Below, one piece after another: positions 21,092 through 30,292 of a stretch of DNA of 64,000 bases; positions within the stretch are counted from its first letter, which is position 1; each line of letters opens with the position of its first letter. Both the position numbers and the translations under genes were made by a program. The notes below the pieces were generated by a model that was given only the letters and a program-made list of their open reading frames with translations, was not told the origin of the DNA and ran no database searches. The stretch comes from Synechococcales cyanobacterium S06 (GTDB taxonomy: Bacteria > Cyanobacteriota > Cyanobacteriia > Cyanobacteriales > JAABRE01), in assembly GCA_011391125.1 (NCBI GenBank), contig JAABRE010000020.1, positions 1-64,000 on the forward strand, written 5' to 3'.

Positions 21092-22636
21092 TTATGATAA
21101 CTCAAAAGTAATTCCTCCGTAGAAATTAGAGTCACCATCACCAAATGCATTGCGCAGTCCAGCAGCAGGGAGATTACCAAACGTTAATGAATTATTATGC
21201 CACAAAGCGATTTTTGCAGCAGAACCACCATCAGCTTTTACCGCATTAATAATTGGTTCAGGAAGTAATTTTTTCCGCTCCATTAGCTTAATGATATTAA
21301 CTTCATCTAATAAGCAAGCACCCATTGATTTCTCATATCTACCATTAAATAAAATTCCTCCGAAATACGATTCTGTTTCGATTAAGACGTGAGAAGGTAC
21401 TCTTCTATAGGGCGATAATGGGATTGATTCTTGACTTAATTGAAAATTCGGATGAGTTAACCCCATATTATCAATAGAATCCATAATAGTTTTAGCGGAT
21501 TCTCCTGATAGTAGATTAACTCCATTTTCAATCAGAGGAATAGACAGAGAATAGATAGATTCAGCATTAATTAATTCCTCATTTAATTTAGGTATAATAT
21601 AAACTCTTTTACCTAAATATTTCTCCTTAAAAGAGTTAATACTTCCCCAAATTTTAGCAAAATATTCTTTCTCAAAAGATAAAATTGAACCCAAATTTAT
21701 CAGAGGGATTTTATCCTCCCAAATAGTAGCAATAAAGTCTTCGGGATGAGTGCCAGTACCTCGGTTGGTTATAAAAATATTAACTCTCTTATTAACAATA
21801 ATTTCAGCATAATTTTGCCAAGAATTATCATTCCAGGCCGAAGTTTTTATTGTCTCTGCTAAATCTAAATTTTTAGAGGTTATACAAGCAGAAGTTATTA
21901 AAACAATAGGAGAATTAAATGATAAATTATTAATTTCTTTCACCGTAAAATACTCTTTATTATCAAAAGAAACTTGGTATTCAGAAATATTTAAACGAGG
22001 AATTAATGAGATATTATTATCACTAATGACGACACAACCACGATTAGAAAAATCTTGAAATGTTGAAAAAATATCTAAGTTTTTTCTTAGATAATAGAAT
22101 CCATAATAAGGGGAAAGATTAGATGAAAGTTGAAATTCAGGATAGCGTTTTTCAAAAGCCCATTTTTTACTTTTATTGCTATTGTAGATTAAATTAGGTG
22201 TGATGAAAAAGCCGCCATTTGTAATTAATGTATTTGATGTTAAGTGTTTAGAAGCAAATTCACTTAATAATTGTAACTCGGAATTTTCCTTAATTGTAAA
22301 GTAACTATTGGCGTTGAAAATATAATCTTTTTTGATCAACCAACAAGTAACTAAAGTAGTTTCAAAACTCTCTAATTCGTTCACTAATTTATAGTATTGA
22401 GGGTCATAATTTATGCGATTAAAGGGCACAGAAAATATTAATTGTTGACAAATTAAGCCCTTTAAATTAAGACCAAAATTATTTAAACTTTCAATAATTT
22501 GAGCATGGGAGGGGATAAATGGATAGTAAGGAGTATCCGTAGAATAAAGGGAATTAGACTCAATAAAACCCTCCAAAGGTTGCTCATTACAATATCTATT
22601 CGCAGCGATTATAATCGGGGTAAAATTGTTTTTCAT
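21092..22636 (-). CDS. Hypothetical protein, possibly remotely related to phosphodiester glycosidase (NAGPA/DUF2233)
   Basis: LITNGGFF and VKADGGSAAKIAL resemble the 'aiNGgfF' and 'nlDGGgSa' motifs; otherwise unrecognised. Confidence 0.4.
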   Translation of the reverse strand: MKNNFTPIIIAANRYCNEQPLEGFIESNSLYSTDTPYYPFIPSHAQIIESLNNFGLNLKGLICQQLIFSVPFNRINYDPQYYKLVNELESFETTLVTCWLIKKDYIFNANSYFTIKENSELQLLSEFASKHLTSNTLITNGGFFITPNLIYNSNKSKKWAFEKRYPEFQLSSNLSPYYGFYYLRKNLDIFSTFQDFSNRGCVVISDNNISLIPRLNISEYQVSFDNKEYFTVKEINNLSFNSPIVLITSACITSKNLDLAETIKTSAWNDNSWQNYAEIIVNKRVNIFITNRGTGTHPEDFIATIWEDKIPLINLGSILSFEKEYFAKIWGSINSFKEKYLGKRVYIIPKLNEELINAESIYSLSIPLIENGVNLLSGESAKTIMDSIDNMGLTHPNFQLSQESIPLSPYRRVPSHVLIETESYFGGILFNGRYEKSMGACLLDEVNIIKLMERKKLLPEPIINAVKADGGSAAKIALWHNNSLTFGNLPAAGLRNAFGDGDSNFYGGITFELS

Positions 22637-22714
22637 AATATTAATAAGCTAGAGATGAAATCCCCCAACTATAACGATGGGGGATATTTGAAAAAATCTG
22701 GATTTACGTACTAA

Positions 22715-24295
22715 TTACTTTTTGATTATGAAATAGTTATCAGCATCATTGACTCCAGAACCATTATTACGAATAAAGTCTTTTGTAACCTTATTGGTTT
22801 GAGAATAGTTCTGATTCCAAATCCAGAAGCCTTTAACGCCATTGACGGTATCGAACCCAGCAAAAATACATGTATGGCCAGAATATTTAGCACTAGAATT
22901 AAAAGTGGCGATCGCCGTACCAATACCCAGATCACTGGTCATTACGTTCGATCCCTTTTTCCAATTGGGAGTTGTGGCATAGTTATTCGTAATCATCTTT
23001 GTAAAATCAACACATTGAGCATAATAAGCTCCATCTACTTCAAAGCTCTTGCCTTTATATTGACTATCAAAGTTATTGATTAAATTGTCCAAATTTGCGG
23101 TAGTTGCGATCAAGTTGGTTTGGTAAGCCTTGAAAGACGACATTTTGTCATTAAAACTTCCCATGTTGGCGACATCTGAAGTATATACGACTTTTTCTCC
23201 TCCATAGTTAGAATGTTCAGAAGCCTCCACAACAACACCTGCAGGTAAATCCAAAGAGGAGTAATTGTCATTATGGACAACCATGCTATAGTTACCTATT
23301 GTTTGACTAAGTGCTAAACCTTGAAAATTACCATGTTGATAGAGGATCACTTCATCATCTCTCAGATAACGGACTTCTATGCTACTTACAGCATCATTTA
23401 GGTGTGAAACTTTATTATTAGCATCATTCCAGTCAGCCCCAATACTAGCTTGAGATCGAGAAATAACCGTTTTACCCCCCTGGAAATTTGCTTCACTATA
23501 GACTATAGCCACAAGATTAGAATTGCTCGGAATAGTGATTGAGGTTGCAATATCATTAAAGTCATCACCAACGTAACTATGTTTACCTACAGTAAAAGTT
23601 TTTGGCTTACCTTGAAAAGCGGCGTGTTCATGTAGAGTTATGCCAACATTTTTCTCGATTTTAATCTCATATCCATCAATAATCAAAGTATCATTGTCAT
23701 TTTCTGTTTTCATAGCCTGAAGTTGATCTTCAGTCCAGAATTTATGGAAAATTAGATTAGCAAAAAGTTCTCCTTCATCACCTGAAGAATCAGTCTCATT
23801 AATGAGATGATCGATTCGATGTCCTAACTCTTCTGAAATAACAAAACTAATCGAATCAATGGAATTATTTTCTAGAAAAGATTGATCAAGATAAATCTTA
23901 TCCGTTTGGGAGGAATATGCTCCGTTAAATAATCCTTTTGAGTCTAAGATTACAATTTTAGTGTTGAACAAAGAACTGGGGTTATTTTTTAGTGAATCCT
24001 TAATTTCCTGAGACAATTGCTTATTATAATTACTACCAAAAGTAAATTTATCAAAATTATCATCCCACTTTTCTCCTGCATTAGAAAGAGAATCACTAGC
24101 TAATAAAATAGCTTTATCTATTTTATTTTGCAGGTCATTAGATTCATTGAAGGGTCTGATTTCAGATAATTCTGGGTAACACAATTGCGAGGACTCTAAT
24201 TTAGGACTTAATTCCATGAGAGAATTAGAGTTACTATCCATGGGAAAAGACGAATTGCCAATAAAAGCACTAGAGTTATCATTGTCAATAAACAT
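22715..24295 (-). CDS. Multidomain protein: metallopeptidase-like segment, beta/gamma-crystallin-like repeats, C-terminal BPSL0067/CHAP-like amidase domain
   Basis: SEELGHRIDHL; repeated '...F.G....' crystallin-like motifs (HAAFQGKPKTF, EANFQGGKTV, HGNFQGLAL, HSNYGGEKVV); C-terminal YYAQCVDFTK...GTAIATF...GHTCIFAGF...WIWNQNY. Confidence 0.65.
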   Translation of the reverse strand: MFIDNDNSSAFIGNSSFPMDSNSNSLMELSPKLESSQLCYPELSEIRPFNESNDLQNKIDKAILLASDSLSNAGEKWDDNFDKFTFGSNYNKQLSQEIKDSLKNNPSSLFNTKIVILDSKGLFNGAYSSQTDKIYLDQSFLENNSIDSISFVISEELGHRIDHLINETDSSGDEGELFANLIFHKFWTEDQLQAMKTENDNDTLIIDGYEIKIEKNVGITLHEHAAFQGKPKTFTVGKHSYVGDDFNDIATSITIPSNSNLVAIVYSEANFQGGKTVISRSQASIGADWNDANNKVSHLNDAVSSIEVRYLRDDEVILYQHGNFQGLALSQTIGNYSMVVHNDNYSSLDLPAGVVVEASEHSNYGGEKVVYTSDVANMGSFNDKMSSFKAYQTNLIATTANLDNLINNFDSQYKGKSFEVDGAYYAQCVDFTKMITNNYATTPNWKKGSNVMTSDLGIGTAIATFNSSAKYSGHTCIFAGFDTVNGVKGFWIWNQNYSQTNKVTKDFIRNNGSGVNDADNYFIIKK

Positions 24296-24502
24296 TTTTT
24301 TACCTCTTGTGAATAAATTTTGTAGTGCAATTTAATACAATTAACCTAAGAACAAGGGAAACCTATCAAATTTGTCTACAATTCCAACTTTATAACAAAG
24401 AAATAGGTTTGTGTTGTCAGTGAAAGAAATTTCACTAAGTTTGTGAGACTTTGTTCACAGAATTTGTTACTCTAATAACAATGATTGTCTAAGGAATTGC
24501 TT

Positions 24503-26422
24503 ATGGAAATTCAGGAAAAAATAAATAAATTTAATACACAAATTCAAATTTGGACGTTAGAAAATTCAATATATAAATTGACATTAGATGAGTTTTTAAA
24601 CTATATAAAATATCCCGACTGTCTCCAAACAATTTCAGATATTGACAAACAACCAAAAAGCCAAAGAATCATTGAAAAAAATCAAGAAGAGATCAAAGAT
24701 GTCATTGAGAAAAACAATAAAGGCTTTGATTCCTATTTTGAGACAAAAGAAGGTGGTAAAATAACACGTTTAACTAGCAAGCGTCTAAGAATAATTGCTG
24801 AAAAATTGGGAGTAGAAAATACAGAAGAACAAAAAAACACAAAATCTTTTTTTAGGCATAGAATTGTATATTTATGTTATATATGTAAGTATTTGCTCAA
24901 AAACACAGATAATCAAAACACAGATAATAATGAGATTAAATCCCCGATCGCCTCTTCAAATTTGATCAAAGAAAAATTTAATCAATTAAAAATGAATAAC
25001 ACAACTCTTTATAAATTTATTTGTATAATGTCACTTTTTCCTTTTGATAAAATTGCTTGTATAGAAAAAGATTTTTTATACGATTTTATTGATAAAATTT
25101 TAGATGATGATATAGATAATAATACCAAAGATGAGTATATTAATGAATTAGAAAAACAAAATTTAATTAATAAAATACAGAAGGAAAATATTTTGTATTA
25201 TTCCTTATCTTTTCATATTAAACAAGAAGCTAACAAAAGACTGAACAAATTATCTAACAACACAGACTATAAAAAGTGTAATATAATAGCTCAATGTTTA
25301 GAGTATAAATATAACCATATTGATTCCAATCTCAGATTAACAGATGAGGCCTTAAATTATGCTTTCAACGCCGTTATTCTGTATGTAAAAAGTGAGGATT
25401 ACGAAAGTGCTTGGAAGATTTTAAAATTTGACCCTCTTTATGGTACATCATTGGACGATCGGTTATTTGTATATGGTAGACGTTATGGCTTATCAAAGGA
25501 AATAATATTATGTTACAAAAAAATTAATAATGAGAAATTAGAGAAATTATCTAATTCTTTTTATTATCGAATTGTGATCAGTATCTGTTACTATTTTAAG
25601 AATGAATTTAGCAGAGGAATAGAAGAATTAAATTCCTTAATCACAGATATAAATAAAGCTAATGATCAAGATAATAATATTAAGAAAATTTATCCTCATG
25701 CTTTAATTTTTCTCTCCCTTTGCTATTTCTATTATAACGAAACAGAGAAGGCTAAAAATACATTAAACGAGCTTGAAAAATATTGTCAAAACTTAGAAAA
25801 AATTAATTCAAGGGAAAATGATAATCAAAGACAAGAATTTTATTATATTAAAATTAATTGTTATATTATTAAAGCGAAAATATCCCTAGAATTAGAGAAT
25901 TCTAAAGATAGTTATAACTCCTGTCAAGAAGCTCTTAAATTTTTTAAAGAAAATAATGTTAATCTGCCAATTTTAAAAGCTAAAATTCTATCTTTACAAG
26001 CTCGAAGTAAGTGTAACTTAACCGTGGAAGATCGAAGGGAATTAAATATAAAAGATGATGATTTTGGTGAAGATGATCTTAAAGAAGCTATTGAATTATT
26101 TAAGTCTAATTATGATCCCCACAGTGAAACAATTTGCTATGTTTTTCGGATGCAAATATGTATAAAAACTAAAAACTTTCAAACAATAGAAACGATAGAA
26201 AAGGAATACAATAAGCCAGAAAGAAAACAATATAAAACCCCCTATATGAATGCTCTTTATTATGAAATAAAAGGAGATTTATCTGAAGATGAAGAAGAAA
26301 GAATTAATTGTTATCAAAAAGCTATTAATATAGCCTATAACACCGATACAGGTCTAAAATTTCTTTTACCTAGATTAAATTGTAAATTAAAGTCAGTGAA
26401 GGAGCCTGATTTAAAAGAATAA
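24503..26422 (+). CDS. Helical-repeat (TPR-like) protein with winged-helix-like region; unknown function
   Basis: TPR-like periodicity in the C-terminal half (ALIFLSLCYFYYNETEKAKNTLNEL..., KAKISLELENSKDSYNSCQEALKFF); ATG at 24503 preferred over the tracked TTG. Confidence 0.55.
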   Translation: MEIQEKINKFNTQIQIWTLENSIYKLTLDEFLNYIKYPDCLQTISDIDKQPKSQRIIEKNQEEIKDVIEKNNKGFDSYFETKEGGKITRLTSKRLRIIAEKLGVENTEEQKNTKSFFRHRIVYLCYICKYLLKNTDNQNTDNNEIKSPIASSNLIKEKFNQLKMNNTTLYKFICIMSLFPFDKIACIEKDFLYDFIDKILDDDIDNNTKDEYINELEKQNLINKIQKENILYYSLSFHIKQEANKRLNKLSNNTDYKKCNIIAQCLEYKYNHIDSNLRLTDEALNYAFNAVILYVKSEDYESAWKILKFDPLYGTSLDDRLFVYGRRYGLSKEIILCYKKINNEKLEKLSNSFYYRIVISICYYFKNEFSRGIEELNSLITDINKANDQDNNIKKIYPHALIFLSLCYFYYNETEKAKNTLNELEKYCQNLEKINSRENDNQRQEFYYIKINCYIIKAKISLELENSKDSYNSCQEALKFFKENNVNLPILKAKILSLQARSKCNLTVEDRRELNIKDDDFGEDDLKEAIELFKSNYDPHSETICYVFRMQICIKTKNFQTIETIEKEYNKPERKQYKTPYMNALYYEIKGDLSEDEEERINCYQKAINIAYNTDTGLKFLLPRLNCKLKSVKEPDLKE

Positions 26423-26519
26423 AATTACCTTAATATTATCATTTTGTCTTAAAAAAATTGCTTCGAGTGCGAGATAAAATCACCAAAATTTTTCTGGGAA
26501 AAACTAAGCTCAAAAAGAT

Positions 26520-27599
26520 ATGCTAGAAAAAAAAGGCAGACATAAAATTTTTATTGGTATGGCCCCCGGTGTGGGTAAAACCTATCAAATGTTAGAGGAG
26601 TCTCATAATCTTAAAAAACAGGGAATTGATGTGGTTATTGGCTTATTAGAAACCCATGGCCGTAAAGAAACAGCAACTCAAGCAAATGGGTTAGAAATTA
26701 TCCCTAAAAAAGCCGTTATACATCGCGAAATTACCCTCTATGAAATGGATGTTAAAAGTATTATTAAAAGAAAACCTCAATGCGTATTGATTGATGAGTT
26801 AGCTCACACAAATGTCCCGGGTTCTATTCGGGAAAAACGTTATCAAGATGTGGAGCTAATTTTAGGGATTGGAATTGATGTTTATTCCACGGTTAATATT
26901 CAGCATATTGAAAGTTTAAATGACCTGGTGGCCAGAATTACAGGTGTGGTAGTTAGGGAGAGAATTCCTGACCGAATTTTAGAGGAAGCTGACGAAGTTG
27001 TCGTAGTCGATGTTACCCCCGAAACTTTACAGGAAAGGTTGTTAGAAGGTAAAATTTATGCACCCGAAAAAATCCAACAATCACTAGATAATTTTTTCCA
27101 ACGTCGTCATTTAATTGCCTTAAGAGAATTAGCTTTAAGGGAATTTGCTAATACGGTGGAAGAAGCGGGGAATAACTATCAATTAAGTGGCAATTCCTGC
27201 GCTATTCACGAACGAGTTATGGTCTGTGTTTCTACCTTTCCTAATTCTGTTCAATTATTGCGTCGTGGTGCGAGAATTGCTGATTATATGAATGCGGATT
27301 TTTATGTTATTTTTATTAACAATCCTGACCGTTTTTTAACTAAAGATGAGAGTCTTCATGTGGAAACTTGTGAGAAATTATGTCACGAATTTGGCGGTAA
27401 ATTTTTAAAGGTTACTAGCCAAAATATACCCGAAACAATTGCTAATGTGGCAGCACAAAACAAAATTACTCAAATTGTAATCGGTGAAAGTAATCAATCA
27501 AAATGGCTACGATTTTTTAAGATGTCTTTTACTGAGAAATTAATGTCTTTAATTTGGCATAAACATATTGATCTTTATATTGTTGCTACTCAAAAATAA
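26520..27599 (+). CDS. kdpD: KdpD N-terminal sensor-domain protein (no histidine kinase)
   Basis: RHKIFIGMAPGVGKTYQMLEE, IDELAHTNVPGSIREKRYQDVE; USP-like C-terminus. Confidence 0.92.
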   Translation: MLEKKGRHKIFIGMAPGVGKTYQMLEESHNLKKQGIDVVIGLLETHGRKETATQANGLEIIPKKAVIHREITLYEMDVKSIIKRKPQCVLIDELAHTNVPGSIREKRYQDVELILGIGIDVYSTVNIQHIESLNDLVARITGVVVRERIPDRILEEADEVVVVDVTPETLQERLLEGKIYAPEKIQQSLDNFFQRRHLIALRELALREFANTVEEAGNNYQLSGNSCAIHERVMVCVSTFPNSVQLLRRGARIADYMNADFYVIFINNPDRFLTKDESLHVETCEKLCHEFGGKFLKVTSQNIPETIANVAAQNKITQIVIGESNQSKWLRFFKMSFTEKLMSLIWHKHIDLYIVATQK

Positions 27600-28004
27600 C
27601 TATTATTTTTAGGTAACAAAATTTGGTTTTAAAAAAATCAAATTATTTACATTTCATAAGTGGGTAAGTTCAAGATTACCAATTAAGTTTGTTATTACTA
27701 ACAGTAATTTCGTTATTTATAACCCCGGTGGTACTAATTTTTACTCCTATTTTTAGCTTTAACAATTGGTCAAAAATTCCTCCCGCTTTGTTTCTTTAAA
27801 CATTATCCCCTTTGTTGGGCTAAAGCCCTAATAGAGTGCGCTAAAGCGCAACTACAAACCTAATCTTGAAAGTTATCAAGAAAACAAGAATATCTGTTAA
27901 AATAATCCCAATATTAAATTTAAGGTTAAGAAAAGTCTTATTTACCCATAAGCTTAAAAATTATATTTATTCACTTATTTACTCAGATTCAGGAGGATGT
28001 CGTT

Positions 28005-29012
28005 TTGTCAAAACCAATTAATGTCGCTATTTTAGGCGCTACGGGCGCTGTTGGCCAAGAGTTACTCGAATTGTTAGAAAGTCGTAATTTTCCCCTCGGA
28101 AAGCTCAAATTATTAGCCTCCCCTCGTTCGGCGGGTTCTGAAATAATATTCAAGGGTGAAAAATTAGTCGTCGAAGTTGTCTCTGAAGAAGCTTTTCAGG
28201 ATGTTGATATCGTTTTAGCGTCGGCAGGTGGTTCTACTTCAAAACAGTGGGCTCCCATTGCAGTTAAAGCGGGAGCTGTGGTGATTGATAATTCTAGTGC
28301 CTTTAGGATGATTCCCGAAGTACCTTTAATCGTACCGGAAATTAACCCCGAAGCCGCCAAAAACCATCACGGTATTATCGCTAATCCTAATTGTACGACT
28401 ATTTTGATGGGTGTGGCAATTTGGCCCTTGCATCAGATTCAACCCATTAAACGAATTGTTGTATCGACCTATCAATCCGCCAGTGGAGCGGGAGCGAGAG
28501 CAATGGAGGAAGTTAAGGTACAATCTCAGGCAATTTTAAATAATCAAATCCCGCAAGCTGAAATTTTACCCTATCCTTTGGCCTTTAATTTGTTTCCCCA
28601 TAATTCCCCTTTAACTGACAATAGTTATTGTGAGGAGGAGATGAAAATGGTCAATGAAACGCGGAAAATTTTTAATGCTCCTGATTTATTGGTAACTCCT
28701 ACTTGTGTGAGAGTTCCCGTTTTAAGAGCACATTCTGAAGCGGTAAATTTGGAGTTTGAAAAGCCTTTTGATGTCCAAAAAGCTAGGGATATTATTAGTA
28801 AGGCTCCCGGGGTTGAATTAGTCGAAGATTGGCAAAAAAATTACTTCCCTATGCCCATTGATGCTACCGGAAAAGACGATGTTTTGGTAGGCCGAATTAG
28901 GCAGGATATTTCTAATCCTAATGGTTTGGAATTATGGCTTTGTGGTGACCAAATTAGAAAGGGTGCTGCTTTAAATGCGGTACAAATTGCGGAATTATTA
29001 ATTGACAATTAA
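28005..29012 (+). CDS. asd: Aspartate-semialdehyde dehydrogenase
   Basis: GATGAVGQELLELLE, PNCTTILM, SGAGARAMEEV. Confidence 0.97.
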   Translation: MSKPINVAILGATGAVGQELLELLESRNFPLGKLKLLASPRSAGSEIIFKGEKLVVEVVSEEAFQDVDIVLASAGGSTSKQWAPIAVKAGAVVIDNSSAFRMIPEVPLIVPEINPEAAKNHHGIIANPNCTTILMGVAIWPLHQIQPIKRIVVSTYQSASGAGARAMEEVKVQSQAILNNQIPQAEILPYPLAFNLFPHNSPLTDNSYCEEEMKMVNETRKIFNAPDLLVTPTCVRVPVLRAHSEAVNLEFEKPFDVQKARDIISKAPGVELVEDWQKNYFPMPIDATGKDDVLVGRIRQDISNPNGLELWLCGDQIRKGAALNAVQIAELLIDN

Positions 29013-29030
29013 CAATTCATTACAAATAGT

Positions 29031-29080
29031 TAACTGATAATAGTTAACTGATAACTGATAACTGATAACTGATAACTGAT
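29031..29080. repeat. Heptad repeat (AACTGAT)n abutting the dapA start codon
   Basis: taactgataactgataactgataactgataactgat|ATG. Confidence 0.9.
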
Positions 29081-29974
29081 ATGACAGAATGTTTGTTTGG
29101 TAGTGTTGTTACCGCCATGGTGACACCGTTTACAGAAGATGGTCAAGTTAACTATTCCGTGGCCGAAAAATTGGCTGCTTATTTAGTAGCAAATGGTAGC
29201 GATTCTGTGTTAGTTTGTGGTACTACTGGTGAGTCTCCTACTCTTACTAGAGAGGAAGAATATCAGCTTTTTACTGTTGTTAAAAATACAGTTGGTAAGA
29301 ATGCCAAGGTGATCGCTGGAACGGGAAGTAATTCTACTAAAGAAGCAATTGAAGCTACGGAAAAAGCCGCCGAATTAGGCTTAGATGGCTCTTTACAGGT
29401 TGTACCCTATTATAATAAACCCCCTCAATCTGGTTTATTTAAACACTTTGAGGCGATCGCCAAAGCAGTACCTCAAATGCCGATTATGCTATATAATATA
29501 CCTGGGCGTACTGGTTGCAATTTATTACCAGAAACCGTGGCTAAATTAGCGGAAATTGAGAATATTATCGCGATTAAAGAAGCCAGTGGAATATTGGAGC
29601 AAGCTTGTCAAATTCGCTGTTTAACTGATAGTTCATTTGCCATTTATTCCGGTGATGATTTCCTCACTTTGCCCTTATTAACAGTGGGAGCAACAGGAAT
29701 TGTAAGTGTAGCAAGTCATATTGTTGGTAATGAAATAAAACAGATGGTTAATGCTTTTAAATCAGGAAATACAACCTTAGCGGTGGAGTTACAATTGAAA
29801 TTATTTCCCCTATTTAAAGCTCTATTTTGTACGACAAATCCCATTCCTGTTAAGGCCGCTTTAAAAATGAGAGGTTGGGAAGTTGGTGGTTTGCGTTTAC
29901 CTCTCGATGAGTTACCCTCGAATTTAGAGGAACATTTAGCTACTGTGTTAAAACAGTTGTCAGTTGATAGTTGA
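29081..29974 (+). CDS. dapA: 4-hydroxy-tetrahydrodipicolinate synthase
   Basis: [36 protein letters not shown]. Confidence 0.97.
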   Translation: MTECLFGSVVTAMVTPFTEDGQVNYSVAEKLAAYLVANGSDSVLVCGTTGESPTLTREEEYQLFTVVKNTVGKNAKVIAGTGSNSTKEAIEATEKAAELGLDGSLQVVPYYNKPPQSGLFKHFEAIAKAVPQMPIMLYNIPGRTGCNLLPETVAKLAEIENIIAIKEASGILEQACQIRCLTDSSFAIYSGDDFLTLPLLTVGATGIVSVASHIVGNEIKQMVNAFKSGNTTLAVELQLKLFPLFKALFCTTNPIPVKAALKMRGWEVGGLRLPLDELPSNLEEHLATVLKQLSVDS

Positions 29975-29976
29975 TA

Positions 29977-30004
29977 GTAGGGGCGAACGGCCGTTCGCCC
30001 GTAC
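29977..30004. repeat. Palindrome GTAGGGGCGAACGGCCGTTCGCCCGTAC
   Basis: Inverted repeat downstream of dapA, same family as 13603-13630. Confidence 0.8.
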
Positions 30005-30292
30005 AATAGTTAATAGTTAAAACAGTTAATTGTTTACTATTAACTGTTAAATAAAATAGGCTAAAAAAATGATAAATAAACTGTGATAATTTTAGATATT
30101 TAAGGGTAGTGATAATTTAGGAATTGCAACTACCGCAAGAAATTTATAATTGTTATATAATAGAAATAACTACAGATTTTTGAGTAAAAATAGGGCATAA
30201 TATTGCACCTTTTACTCCTAAAAAAAACAGATAATTTGAAAACTTTTCAAGTTATCTATTAAAAGAAAAAACCGTAACATTTGAGGTCAAAA

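Noticed and set aside
26520-27599. KdpD without histidine kinase as a truncation event
   Set aside because: N-terminal-only KdpD is a known cyanobacterial form; the ORF is complete, so not counted as a lesion.
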